Below, one piece after another: positions 18,235 to 25,273 of a stretch of DNA of 64,000 nt (position 1 is the stretch's first letter; every line of letters begins with the position of its first letter). The stretch is from Chromobacterium alkanivorans (GTDB taxonomy: Bacteria > Pseudomonadota > Gammaproteobacteria > Burkholderiales > Chromobacteriaceae), in assembly GCF_016937655.1 (NCBI RefSeq), contig NZ_JAFHKL010000016.1:40737-104736 (forward strand), read 5' to 3'. Below the pieces are notes generated by a model. It searched no databases and was not told the origin of the DNA. It was given only the letters and a program-made list of their open reading frames with translations. Made by a program: the position numbers and the translations under genes.

Positions 18235-18710
18235 CAATAGCCTCCCAGTTCCAGTTCGGGTTGCAGGTGTTTTTCGACATTGCCGCGATGCCAGGCCAGG
18301 CCTTCCATCGCCTGCTGGATGGCCGCCAAGGTATCGGCGGCTTGAGCCTTGCCGGCGTAGAACTGCAGCAGCCTGCCGGCGGCATCGTTCAGCACGCTCT
18401 GCAAGGTCTGCATGTCTTCGGCGGAGGCGTTTCGTCCAGACGGAATATCGATCAGCAGGCTGCCGCCGCTGGCGGCCAGCCACCGGGTGGCGTAGTTGAT
18501 GCCACACACTGTTTCGTAGGCGCGGATCATGTTGGCGGGGATGCGTCCGGTCTGAATCCACTTGTAAACCGTCCAGTGGTCGCTCAGCCCCATGCGGTCG
18601 GCAATGCGCTCAACCGACAGGTTATGCCGCTCTTTTGCGTAGTCCTTGCACAGCTCCAGCGCATTGCGCAATGAGCTTGGCTGGACACGCTTCCAATTGC
18701 GCTTGGTCAT
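18234..18710 (-). CDS. Phage DNA-binding protein, first gene of the early operon
   Basis: A 158-residue protein starting at 18710 with GGAGG 7 bases upstream. The N-terminus carries a helix-turn-helix (VERIADRMGLSDHWTVYKWI) and the rest is helical. It shares one base with the downstream IclR-type gene. As first gene after the divergent region it likely regulates the early promoter or transposition; BcepMu-type phages have a similar gene here. Confidence 0.75.
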   Translation of the reverse strand: MTKRNWKRVQPSSLRNALELCKDYAKERHNLSVERIADRMGLSDHWTVYKWIQTGRIPANMIRAYETVCGINYATRWLAASGGSLLIDIPSGRNASAEDMQTLQSVLNDAAGRLLQFYAGKAQAADTLAAIQQAMEGLAWHRGNVEKHLQPELELGGY

Positions 18711-18821
18711 TGGAATACCTCCGGTAAAGCGGCTTCCAAACAAAGTGCGGTTTTGCATCTGTCGCAAGACGTTTGCGCCAAGTAGCATGAAAAGCGGATA
18801 ATTCGCACAAGGAAGCCAATG
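18711..18821. promoter_or_regulatory. Divergent early control region
   Basis: A 111-base gap between the leftward early operon and the rightward small gene. It is A+T-richer than its surroundings and holds GCGGATAATTCGCACAAGG, whose GCACAA half matches the arm of the palindrome at 19393. The early promoter should lie here; I cannot fix its -35/-10 with confidence. Confidence 0.4.
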
Positions 18822-19094
18822 ATGTCCGCACTGGAACAACGACTGCAGGCCCAGATCACCGCGCAGAATCTGGTGATCGAGATGCTGCTGGATGCCACCT
18901 TCAAGGCCGGCGTGCTGGATGCCCAGCAATTGGTCGACAGGCTGGAGCAATATGTGGCGGCGCCGAAGGCAGCCGGCTTAGAGCCCGGAGCTGTGGCGGC
19001 GCTGACCGATGAAGTGGATGCGTGGGCGGACATGGTGTTTGACCTATATGGAAATCAGGCGGCCAGTCACGCAGCGGAACGGCGGCGGGTTTGA
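18822..19094 (+). CDS. Hypothetical phage protein
   Basis: A 90-residue acidic helical protein, MSALEQRLQAQITAQNLVIE. ATG at 18822 is preferred over the adjacent ATG at 18819 because GGAAG is then 6 bases away. It overlaps the convergent BcepMu gp16-family gene by 28 bases at its 3' end. No family recognised. Confidence 0.6.
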   Translation: MSALEQRLQAQITAQNLVIEMLLDATFKAGVLDAQQLVDRLEQYVAAPKAAGLEPGAVAALTDEVDAWADMVFDLYGNQAASHAAERRRV

Positions 19095-19309
19095 CACAAA
19101 GCGTTGGCAGGGTCGGTACAGATTTCTCCGGCCTTCATTCCCAACTTGATGGCAATCTCATGGGCTTGCCCACGGACGCATTTTTTGCGGCCACCCAAAA
19201 CCTCGAATACCAGGTTGGGAGAGAACTTGTTGGCGATCGCCCACTGGGTGATCGAGATGCCTTTGGACTGGAGCTCGGCACGAGCTTCAGCAGCGGTACG
19301 CAGTATCAT
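19067..19309 (-). CDS. BcepMu gp16-family DNA-binding protein
   Basis: An 80-residue protein starting MILRTAAEARAELQSKGISI and continuing TQWAIANKFSPNLVFEVLGG, a short helix-turn-helix protein typical of the phage-associated BcepMu gp16 family. AGGAG lies 5 bases before its ATG. It is transcribed towards the early operon and diverges from the repressor gene, so it is probably a Cro/Ner-like regulator. Confidence 0.8.
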   Translation of the reverse strand: MILRTAAEARAELQSKGISITQWAIANKFSPNLVFEVLGGRKKCVRGQAHEIAIKLGMKAGEICTDPANALCQTRRRSAA

Positions 19310-19392
19310 GTTGGCTCCTGTAGAGGGGCTGATGGCGCTTAATTTGGTGCCGGTTAAGTTGCCGTTCGTGGTGGGACGGTGTGATCTGATTA

Positions 19393-19412
19393 TTGTGCAG
19401 AAATCTGCACAA
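19393..19412. promoter_or_regulatory. Perfect palindrome, candidate repressor operator
   Basis: TTGTGCAGA-AA-TCTGCACAA: nine-base arms with a 2-base spacer, lying between the divergent gp16-family gene (start 19309) and the repressor gene (start 19444). Position and symmetry fit an operator for one or both regulators. Confidence 0.6.
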
Positions 19413-19443
19413 GTCAAATGTATATATGTGCGGAGATTTTCTC

Positions 19444-19893
19444 TTGATTGATGTAAGGCTTAGAGAAGAGCGGGACCGATTGGGGCTAACCCAAGAGGTC
19501 TTTGCTGATGCAGCAGGAGCCAAGCGCCGCACGCTTGTCGACTGGGAGAAAGGTGTCTCCTCTCCAACTGCAGTACAGCTTTCCGCATTGGCTGCAGTGG
19601 GAGTCGACGTTCAATACGTCCTGACCGGGCAACGTAAGGGAAGTGGATTCGGGGAGTCTGCGGTGCATCAAGCGGTACTTGATGCCGTCGATTTGCTGTC
19701 GTTAGAGAAGAAAGTGGATGCAGCTCAGTTGGCTAAGGCTGTCGTCAAACTTGTGATGAAGTCTGCTCCATCAACCGAAAGCAGCGCTTCGGTGCAGGTT
19801 GCTGGAGACTTCAACGGCCAGATGGTCGAAGGAGATGCAATCAATACAGGCACAATGAATTTTGGTGGGAAGCATCGACATAAGAAGAGCTAA
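19444..19893 (+). CDS. Xre-type helix-turn-helix repressor with GDFNGQ tail
   Basis: A 149-residue protein from TTG 19444, which has GGAG 8 bases upstream; ATG 19426 is an alternative without a ribosome-binding site. Residues 4-58 are an Xre/Cro HTH (RLREERDRLGLTQEVFADAA, then RRTLVDWEKGVSSP). The middle is helical. The C-terminus carries VAGDFNGQMVEGDAIN followed by a basic tail KHRHKKS. Its place opposite the early operon suggests the lysogeny repressor. There is no LexA-type protease domain, so induction would not be by simple RecA-stimulated self-cleavage. The GDFNGQ tail recurs near the N-terminus of the next protein. Confidence 0.78.
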   Translation: MIDVRLREERDRLGLTQEVFADAAGAKRRTLVDWEKGVSSPTAVQLSALAAVGVDVQYVLTGQRKGSGFGESAVHQAVLDAVDLLSLEKKVDAAQLAKAVVKLVMKSAPSTESSASVQVAGDFNGQMVEGDAINTGTMNFGGKHRHKKS

Positions 19894-19901
19894 GAGGTTG
19901 T

Positions 19902-20810
19902 ATGGAGACGAGCAAAAAACAAATCATATACGGCGACTTCAACGGGCAGCTGGCAAATGGCAACATCAATAACCATATCCACCACGACCAAGGACGACCG
20001 CTCACAGGCAAAGAGCGAGTAGAGATAAACAATAAAGTCAAGATTCTGCATGAGAAGTATGGTGAGCATGGCGGGCGGACTTGGACGTTTCTGCACAAGA
20101 CGATTGGGGTCGAAAACGTTGATGCAATGTGCTTGGGGCATCGTGATGCCGCGCATGCCATCGTCGATCTGCTGCTAGAACGCGCGGAGTTGGCGTACCA
20201 GCTAAAACAAACAACGAGTGCGCTGCAGCAGCTGACGGAAAAGCATACCTCCTTCTCAGACCAGCTTAAATTTGCACAGCAAGCCAAACACAAGCTTGAG
20301 CAGCGGCTTCTTCAACAAGAGAGAGCGCTAAGCGAGGCACAGAACAGCGTTGCCTACCTGAGAAGCCAGCGCACGCCATCTCACTGCACCCAGTGTGCAT
20401 CAGCAGCGGACATACTTGGACAGACTAGGAAGAACCTTGCTGTTCTGATCGCAATCACTGTGGTTGCCATTGCTGTGTCGGTCTTCTTTGGATATCAGCG
20501 TTACTCTTTGGCTGGACAATTGCAGTTCGCCCAGCAGCAACTGGTGCGCTGTGAGTATGGTGGCAGCCTATTCACGGTTGGCAGCATCATCGACAATAAG
20601 AATGCCACCGACCTTCGGTGTGTATCTGGCAAAGATGGTTTCGCCCCACAGTGGCAGGCTATTTCTCCCAAGAGCCCACAGACCAAAAGTAAAGCTTTGC
20701 CAAAAAAACAAGCCAAGCCCAAGCGCCAACAACGAGTAGAGCCTGAACCGATTCCCGAGATGAATTTAGAACAAACCTCCCCGGCCGATGGTATGGAGAA
20801 ACTGTTCTAG
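19902..20810 (+). CDS. Membrane coiled-coil protein sharing the GDFNGQ motif
   Basis: A 302-residue protein 8 bases downstream of the repressor, with AAGAGG before the ATG. Residues 8-24 read IIYGDFNGQLANGNINN, matching the repressor C-terminal motif. A long coiled coil spans about 92-155, a CTQC pair follows at 162-165, one transmembrane helix (LAVLIAITVVAIAVSVFFGY) spans about 179-198, and a Lys/Pro-rich tail ends the protein. Codon use and base composition are less G+C-rich than host genes. No family recognised; coupling to the repressor is inferred from the shared motif and adjacency. Confidence 0.65.
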   Translation: METSKKQIIYGDFNGQLANGNINNHIHHDQGRPLTGKERVEINNKVKILHEKYGEHGGRTWTFLHKTIGVENVDAMCLGHRDAAHAIVDLLLERAELAYQLKQTTSALQQLTEKHTSFSDQLKFAQQAKHKLEQRLLQQERALSEAQNSVAYLRSQRTPSHCTQCASAADILGQTRKNLAVLIAITVVAIAVSVFFGYQRYSLAGQLQFAQQQLVRCEYGGSLFTVGSIIDNKNATDLRCVSGKDGFAPQWQAISPKSPQTKSKALPKKQAKPKRQQRVEPEPIPEMNLEQTSPADGMEKLF

Positions 20811-20833
20811 TAGCCTTTAAAAAGGAAGCTGAG

Positions 20834-21346
20834 ATGCGATTTTTGGGTTTAGCTGCACTGTTCATTGCAGGTCAAACATTTGCAGCCAGTCCGCTGGATG
20901 CAAGCAACTACATTCGTGATCTTGATGTGGCGACCAAGGCTGCGGAGCCCATCTTGAAGTCAGGAGATCAGAAGACCATTCATGAGCAGAGCAAGCGTAT
21001 GAGTAGGCTCAAAGAGGATGGGAAAAAGTTCGGCACCTCTGTCTTTGACCGTCCGTTTGGTCGTTGCTTTGCCGCAGGGGTTCATGCTCAAAGCTGGTGG
21101 CTGGCCAAGCTTGGCACGGCCCAAGCTGGCAAAGAATCTGTGCTTGGATCTGTAGCTGGAACGTGGAAGGAATACCAGACGCAGCGTGGCGAGTGCTTAA
21201 AAATAGCCAAGACTGGTGGAGAGGCTCCCGCAACAGAGCAAATCGCTTCTACTAGTGAGACACCTCCACGGCTAGGATGTTTGAAGGTATTAGGTATACG
21301 TCCTGATGGAAGCGTGGGCACAGTTGCCTATACTTGTAAAAAGTGA
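20834..21346 (+). CDS. Secreted four-cysteine protein (prophage cargo)
   Basis: A 170-residue protein with a Sec signal peptide (MRFLGLAALFIAGQTFA, cleavage before ASPLD). The mature part has four cysteines (GRCFAAG, GECLKI, LGCLKV, YTCKK), enough for two disulfides in the periplasm. AAGGAAG precedes the ATG. Low G+C for this window. It is expressed with the accessory block rather than with virion genes and is probably a lysogenic-conversion or exclusion factor; the function itself is not recognisable. Confidence 0.65.
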   Translation: MRFLGLAALFIAGQTFAASPLDASNYIRDLDVATKAAEPILKSGDQKTIHEQSKRMSRLKEDGKKFGTSVFDRPFGRCFAAGVHAQSWWLAKLGTAQAGKESVLGSVAGTWKEYQTQRGECLKIAKTGGEAPATEQIASTSETPPRLGCLKVLGIRPDGSVGTVAYTCKK

Positions 21347-21376
21347 CTACCCATTCCCTGAAAAGCACGCCTAAAA

Positions 21377-22399
21377 ATGACTGAAAAAGCAAAAATTTCA
21401 TTTTACAAAATTAAAGAGTGTGGATTTTATCGCCGGGGGGAAAGTACCCCTGCCTTCGGGTCTATCGATGCACTCTTGAGTGATCTGCAACGCTGGAGTT
21501 CAAACAAGAACCTGGTTCAAACCAAGGTGTTTGAACCCAGAGATGGGCAGGACATACACCCCGCCTACCTCTTGGATATCAAAAACAGTGGTGATAGTTG
21601 GGTCGTTACAACTTGGAATCAAACCCCTGCCAATGAGGCAGGTGTCGCCTCGATAAAAGGAGAGTCTAATGTTGGTAGTGCTGAAGTAGTAATAAATGAA
21701 ATTGACCCAGGCAGTATCCCTGGGTTTGCTACATATTTCTGGTTTTTGCCTCGGCAAAACATCTTTGCAAGTGTGCGATTTCAACACCTATGGACAGGTC
21801 AGAAGTCACTACAGAACTACTTCGACTCTTTTTTGGGTTCGTTCTCTCGGTATGTTGTATTTGATAACACATCAAGTGGTGCCGATGTTGAAGTTATTGG
21901 CTACAGGGATGATGAAGATGATCCTCCTATGAACCTGTTTCCAAGGTTCAAAACAGCACTAGAACAAAAGCCTGGGCGCAAAGACTACATTCGTCAAAGA
22001 GCACAACGCATTCGAAAAGTTATACGTAAGAGTGTCTTGAGACTTCAGAGAACCCCAGATTTTGCATTGTGGCAAACTTTTCTGCATAAGATGCACATAA
22101 GCCCCCCCTCCACTCGAAATGAAAACGTCAAAGTGCAGTATGAGGTCGCTACTACTGTGCAGGTCTCAGATGTGGATGCGATCATTGCTGAGTGGGAAGA
22201 ACATCATGAGCGAGAGTGGGATGACTATGGTTTTGAGTTCAAGGGTGAGGCTAATAAAACTTATTGGCTTAGCCATAGTCTAGCAAGAGGTGAGTTTGAT
22301 CTAGACGTGGTACGGGATCACCCTGAAGTTGTAAACAGTGAGTCGCTCTTGTCTGCTTTACATGCAAAGAGGGAGCACATCTTGAGCATTTTGAGATGA
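21377..22399 (+). CDS. RexA-like soluble component of a putative exclusion module
   Basis: A 340-residue cytosolic protein of low G+C. By eye its N-terminal half follows lambda RexA: a FY start, a paired LSDL helix, YLLDIKNSGDSWVVTT against the RexA YLYIHKIDGKTFLFT strand pair, and then PGFATYFWFLPRQNIFASVR against RexA GFPSFLFVEGDTIGFARTVF, followed in both by a loop and a T/SLxxF helix. The C-terminal domain ends in a basic helix (LHAKREHILSILR), again like RexA. The stop overlaps the start of a four-helix membrane protein, as expected for a RexA-RexB pair. Sequence identity is low, so this is a fold-level inference. Confidence 0.55.
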   Translation: MTEKAKISFYKIKECGFYRRGESTPAFGSIDALLSDLQRWSSNKNLVQTKVFEPRDGQDIHPAYLLDIKNSGDSWVVTTWNQTPANEAGVASIKGESNVGSAEVVINEIDPGSIPGFATYFWFLPRQNIFASVRFQHLWTGQKSLQNYFDSFLGSFSRYVVFDNTSSGADVEVIGYRDDEDDPPMNLFPRFKTALEQKPGRKDYIRQRAQRIRKVIRKSVLRLQRTPDFALWQTFLHKMHISPPSTRNENVKVQYEVATTVQVSDVDAIIAEWEEHHEREWDDYGFEFKGEANKTYWLSHSLARGEFDLDVVRDHPEVVNSESLLSALHAKREHILSILR

Positions 22400-22950
22400 A
22401 AGTAAGGTGTATGCGCCTAATGGCAAGCATCTTAGTTCTGATACTGCTTGCCCTCGCGTATCAGTTCGGAAGGGCTATACCATTTGTGGAGCAGTGGCCT
22501 TTGTTCGAGGCCCTTAGAACTACAGCAGCGATCATCTTTGCAGTAGTTGGAGCATGGCTTGCCATTGTATACCCTGAGCGATTGAAGTTATCTTTTAGAC
22601 GTGATGACCCAACCCCAAGCTTAGCTAATGGTGGCATCGGCCAACTCTTGTCCCCTGCGGTTCATTCTACGGCGATTCTGTCGATCGTTTTGATCGTAGG
22701 AGTCACTGCCCCTGTCTTGAAGCGCATTGCCGTGCTTCATGTCTATAGCGTAGAGATGAGGGGGCTCTCGTACACGCTACTCGTATTTTTAACCTTATGG
22801 CAGTTATGGACCGTCATTCTTACTCTGATCCCAGCAGATCGAGTAAAAGACCATGCAGATGCTCAAGATAGCTTCAATAGCACTGTGAGCAGCTATAAAG
22901 CTTTAGGCCACAAAGTCGACCCAAAGCGCTCCCCTCCTGAGCAGCATTAA
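22396..22950 (+). CDS. Four-helix membrane protein, RexB-like partner
   Basis: A 184-residue protein with four predicted membrane helices (about residues 7-24, 41-60, 88-108 and 124-145) and a hydrophilic C-terminal tail. Its ATG overlaps the upstream stop codon. Lambda RexB (144 residues) has the same four-helix plan and the same order after RexA. An ATG at 22411 is an alternative start. A strong terminator follows at once, so this gene closes the accessory transcript. Role as a membrane-depolarising effector is inferred from the pairing only. Confidence 0.55.
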   Translation: MKVRCMRLMASILVLILLALAYQFGRAIPFVEQWPLFEALRTTAAIIFAVVGAWLAIVYPERLKLSFRRDDPTPSLANGGIGQLLSPAVHSTAILSIVLIVGVTAPVLKRIAVLHVYSVEMRGLSYTLLVFLTLWQLWTVILTLIPADRVKDHADAQDSFNSTVSSYKALGHKVDPKRSPPEQH

Positions 22951-22971
22951 AGAAGATTAAAAGTTCCTCCG

Positions 22972-23007
22972 AACATGCCACCTGAAAATAGGTGGCATGT
23001 TTCATTT
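22972..23007 (+). terminator. Terminator closing the repressor/accessory transcript
   Basis: Perfect 12-bp stem AACATGCCACCT / AGGTGGCATGTT (22972-22983 and 22990-23001) with a 6-base loop, then TTTCATTTT. It separates the cargo genes from the lysis cassette, which begins 16 bases later. Confidence 0.88.
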
Positions 23008-23022
23008 TGACAGGAGGAAAAC

Positions 23023-23427
23023 ATGGCCAGCCGTCGTATTGAAGACCTGCACCCCGACTTGCAGACCCTCTGCCGCGAGTTCGTGCGCCGCTGTGAAGCT
23101 GCCGGGGTCACCGCTCTGATCACCACCACCTGGCGCTCCGGCGCGGAGCAAGACGAGCTCTACGCCCAGGGACGTACCAAGCCGGGTTCCAAAGTCACCA
23201 ATGCTCGCGCCGGCCAATCGGCCCACAACGCGATGATCCAGGGCAAGCCGGCCGCGCGTGCGTTCGATGTCGTGCCCCTTGTGAATGGCAAGGCAATGTG
23301 GGATGCCAAGCACCCGGCCTGGCAGACGATGGGCCGGATCGGCATGGAGCTTGGGCTGAACTGGTACGGCCGTCCTAATGCGCCGTTCCGCGAGTTCCCC
23401 CACTTCGAACTGGCGCGGGGTTACTAA
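23023..23427 (+). CDS. Endolysin, M15-family L-alanyl-D-glutamate peptidase
   Basis: A 134-residue peptidase of the VanY/CwlK M15 type. The zinc and catalytic residues lie in SAHN...RAFDVVP and in the C-terminal FPHFEL. TTTWRSGAEQDELYAQGRT is the typical N-terminal motif. No signal peptide, so it needs a holin. AGGAGG lies 7 bases before the ATG. Cuts peptide cross-links of the cell wall at the end of the lytic cycle. Confidence 0.9.
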   Translation: MASRRIEDLHPDLQTLCREFVRRCEAAGVTALITTTWRSGAEQDELYAQGRTKPGSKVTNARAGQSAHNAMIQGKPAARAFDVVPLVNGKAMWDAKHPAWQTMGRIGMELGLNWYGRPNAPFREFPHFELARGY

Positions 23428-23657
23428 TGAGCCTAGGCGACCTGTTCACGAACCCCGCATCCAACCGGTTGAGCCATAGCAAACTTTGGGCGAACGTGGC
23501 CTGCGGTGCCGCCACCGGCATGTTCATCTACCAAGGGGTAGCCGGCACGCTGACTGCCGAAGTCTGGCTGATCTACCTGGGCGTCGTCGGTGGCTACTCG
23601 GCGGCCCGCAGCTGGATCGCCACCCGCCGCGATGCCAAGGGGGGCGCCGATGCTTAA
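23427..23657 (+). CDS. Small membrane protein, holin candidate
   Basis: A 76-residue protein with two hydrophobic stretches (LWANVACGAATGMFIYQGVA and EVWLIYLGVVGGYSAARSW) and a charged C-terminus. It overlaps the endolysin stop by one base. Size, topology and place between endolysin and spanin suggest a holin or antiholin; sequence alone does not prove it. Confidence 0.7.
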   Translation: MSLGDLFTNPASNRLSHSKLWANVACGAATGMFIYQGVAGTLTAEVWLIYLGVVGGYSAARSWIATRRDAKGGADA

Positions 23658-23853
23658 GCTCATTCAGCGGCTGGTGAGCTGGGGGCGGCGCTTGCTCGCG
23701 CCCGCGCCCGCTGCGCTCCCGCACCGCGCCATTTTCCTGGCCGTTCCTGTATGCCTCAGCTGGCCGCTGCCGCGCCTGGGTAAAACCGGCGTGGCGGCCA
23801 TCCGACGCGCCGCAGCCAAGGCTCGCAACCGCTGGAGGGCGCGCCATGTTTGA
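23650..23853 (+). CDS. Small basic hypothetical protein in the lysis cassette
   Basis: A 67-residue Arg/Pro-rich protein (MLKLIQRLVSWGRRLLAPAP) with one weak hydrophobic segment (AIFLAVPVCLSWPL). It overlaps the previous gene by 8 bases and the next by 8, with a purine-rich AAGGGGGG before the ATG. The tight overlaps support translation; no family is known to me. Confidence 0.5.
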   Translation: MLKLIQRLVSWGRRLLAPAPAALPHRAIFLAVPVCLSWPLPRLGKTGVAAIRRAAAKARNRWRARHV

Positions 23854-24412
23854 TATCCGCCCCTACATCAAGCCGCTGGCCATCGCTGCCGTTGTTGTCC
23901 TGGTCTGGGGCGGCGGCTACTACTCCGGCCAGCAGGTGGCCGCGTCCGCCGCCGCTGCCCGACTGCAAAGCGTCCAGCTCGCGCATGAGCAAGAGCGTTC
24001 CCGCACCGCCACGGCCAAGGCGGACGAACTGGCCGCCGCGCTGGCCGACCAGCGGCAGCTCGCCGAGCAGGCCAACAAGCTGGGCTGGAAGCTGTTGCAA
24101 ACCCAGGGCCAGTTGGCGCAGAGCCAGGCCCAACTCCGCGAAAGGATAACCGATGCGACACGCAATGATGGCCAGGCTTGGACTGGTCTTGGCCCTGACA
24201 GCTTGCGCGTCTACCGCGCCGCCCTCGGTTACACCGAGTCGGGTGTGTCCGCAGCCGACACCGGAGATGCTGCAAAAGCCGGTCAAGCCGCCGCCGCCGA
24301 TGCCGGGATACCACCGGCCGACCTAATCGCTCACGCGGTCGACTACGGCCGCTGGTGCCAGGAACTGGAAGCCAAGTTCGATGCCCACGCCGCACTGCAG
24401 GGGGGCCACTGA
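23846..24412 (+). CDS. Rz-like inner-membrane spanin
   Basis: A 188-residue protein with an N-terminal signal anchor (LAIAAVVVLVWGGGYYSG) and a long periplasmic helical region rich in Ala, Gln and Glu (residues 40-105), the plan of an i-spanin. It joins the outer-membrane partner Rz1, encoded inside it in another frame, to fuse the two membranes in the last step of lysis. The C-terminus (VDYGRWCQELEAKFDAH) is conserved in related phage proteins. Confidence 0.82.
   Translation: MFDIRPYIKPLAIAAVVVLVWGGGYYSGQQVAASAAAARLQSVQLAHEQERSRTATAKADELAAALADQRQLAEQANKLGWKLLQTQGQLAQSQAQLRERITDATRNDGQAWTGLGPDSLRVYRAALGYTESGVSAADTGDAAKAGQAAAADAGIPPADLIAHAVDYGRWCQELEAKFDAHAALQGGH
24153..24326 (+). CDS. Rz1-like outer-membrane lipoprotein spanin, nested in Rz
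   Basis: A 57-residue ORF lying wholly within the Rz gene in a different frame. It starts MRHAMMARLGLVLALTACAS: a lipoprotein signal peptide with lipobox LTAC (Cys 18). The mature part is proline-rich (TPEMLQKPVKPPPPMPGYHR), the hallmark of Rz1 o-spanins. AAGGA sits 6 bases before its ATG. Together with Rz it forms the spanin complex. Confidence 0.88.
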   Translation: MRHAMMARLGLVLALTACASTAPPSVTPSRVCPQPTPEMLQKPVKPPPPMPGYHRPT

Positions 24413-24624
24413 TGGATGACTTTGACCGTGCCCAGGAACTGGAGGCCTTCCAGCGCGAGACGGCCATCGCGGCGGCGCTGAACCGTGGCGGCGCTGAGTC
24501 CCTGGCCGAGTGCGACGACTGCGGCAGCGATATCCCGCAGGCCAGGCGCCTGGCGGCGCCGGGTTGCACGCGCTGCATTCATTGCCAGGAGCGTCACGAA
24601 CAACGACTGCGGGGGTATGCATGA
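24412..24624 (+). CDS. TraR/DksA-type C4 zinc-finger protein
   Basis: A 70-residue protein with the DksA zinc finger CDDCGSDIPQARRLAAPG followed by CTRCIHCQ. The short helix before the finger is the TraR-like segment. Such phage proteins can bind RNA polymerase without ppGpp and alter host transcription. Its ATG overlaps the Rz stop. Confidence 0.87.
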   Translation: MDDFDRAQELEAFQRETAIAAALNRGGAESLAECDDCGSDIPQARRLAAPGCTRCIHCQERHEQRLRGYA

Positions 24625-24962
24625 CCCTGCAGCTGGAATTCGGCGTGTTGGTGTCTTGGCTGACCGCCTTCTTGGGGCTGCTTATCGGGGCCGGCAAGGT
24701 GCTGCTGGCCCAGATTGATCGCCGTCAGAGCGAGCGCGACGCCAAGCAAGAAGAGCAGATCAAGGCGTTGCTGGATCAGATTGGAAAGCAGGCCGAGAGC
24801 GTGCACCGGCTCGAACGTGACTTTCTGAAATTCCAAGCCGACCTGCCGCTGGCTTATGTGCGTCGCGAGGACTATGTGCGCAATCAGACGGTGATCGAGG
24901 CCAAGCTCGACGCGGTGGCGCTCAAGATCGAAAACATCCAATTGAAAGGGGCTCAACGATGA
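24621..24962 (+). CDS. DUF2730 / Mu gp25-like membrane protein
   Basis: A 113-residue protein with an N-terminal membrane helix (FGVLVSWLTAFLGLLIGAGK) and a long coiled coil (KQEEQIKALLDQIGKQAE, then VHRLERDFLKFQADLPLAYV). DUF2730 proteins occupy this position before the terminase genes in Mu-like phages. Four-base overlaps on both sides. Confidence 0.8.
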   Translation: MTLQLEFGVLVSWLTAFLGLLIGAGKVLLAQIDRRQSERDAKQEEQIKALLDQIGKQAESVHRLERDFLKFQADLPLAYVRREDYVRNQTVIEAKLDAVALKIENIQLKGAQR

Positions 24963-25273
24963 ATGTGGATCAAGCCAAGGTGCGCCGCGAATTGCTGCGC
25001 TGGTATCTGCTGCTGGCGTTGTACAACGCACGGCCAGAGGAGGTCTGCGAAGACGTGGTACAGATGACGATGCAGTCGATCTACCCCGACGTAACGGCGC
25101 TAGAGGTCCGCAAGGAACTGGATTACTTGGCTGACCGTGTGCTGGTCAGCCTGCGCAAAGAGCCCTCCGGGCGTTGGTGGGGCGACCTGACCCGCTGCGG
25201 TGTGGACATCGTGGAGTACACCATCGATTGCGAGCCGGGCATTGCCCGCCCCAATAAGTACTGGGGCAAGTGA
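24959..25273 (+). CDS. Mu gp26-like phage protein
   Basis: A 104-residue protein (KVRRELLRWYLLLALYNARP, then QSIYPDVTALEVRKELDYLA) with a winged-helix-like fold prediction by eye. Position between the gp25-like and gp27-like genes matches Mu gp26. Function unknown. Overlaps both neighbours. Confidence 0.75.
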   Translation: MNVDQAKVRRELLRWYLLLALYNARPEEVCEDVVQMTMQSIYPDVTALEVRKELDYLADRVLVSLRKEPSGRWWGDLTRCGVDIVEYTIDCEPGIARPNKYWGK

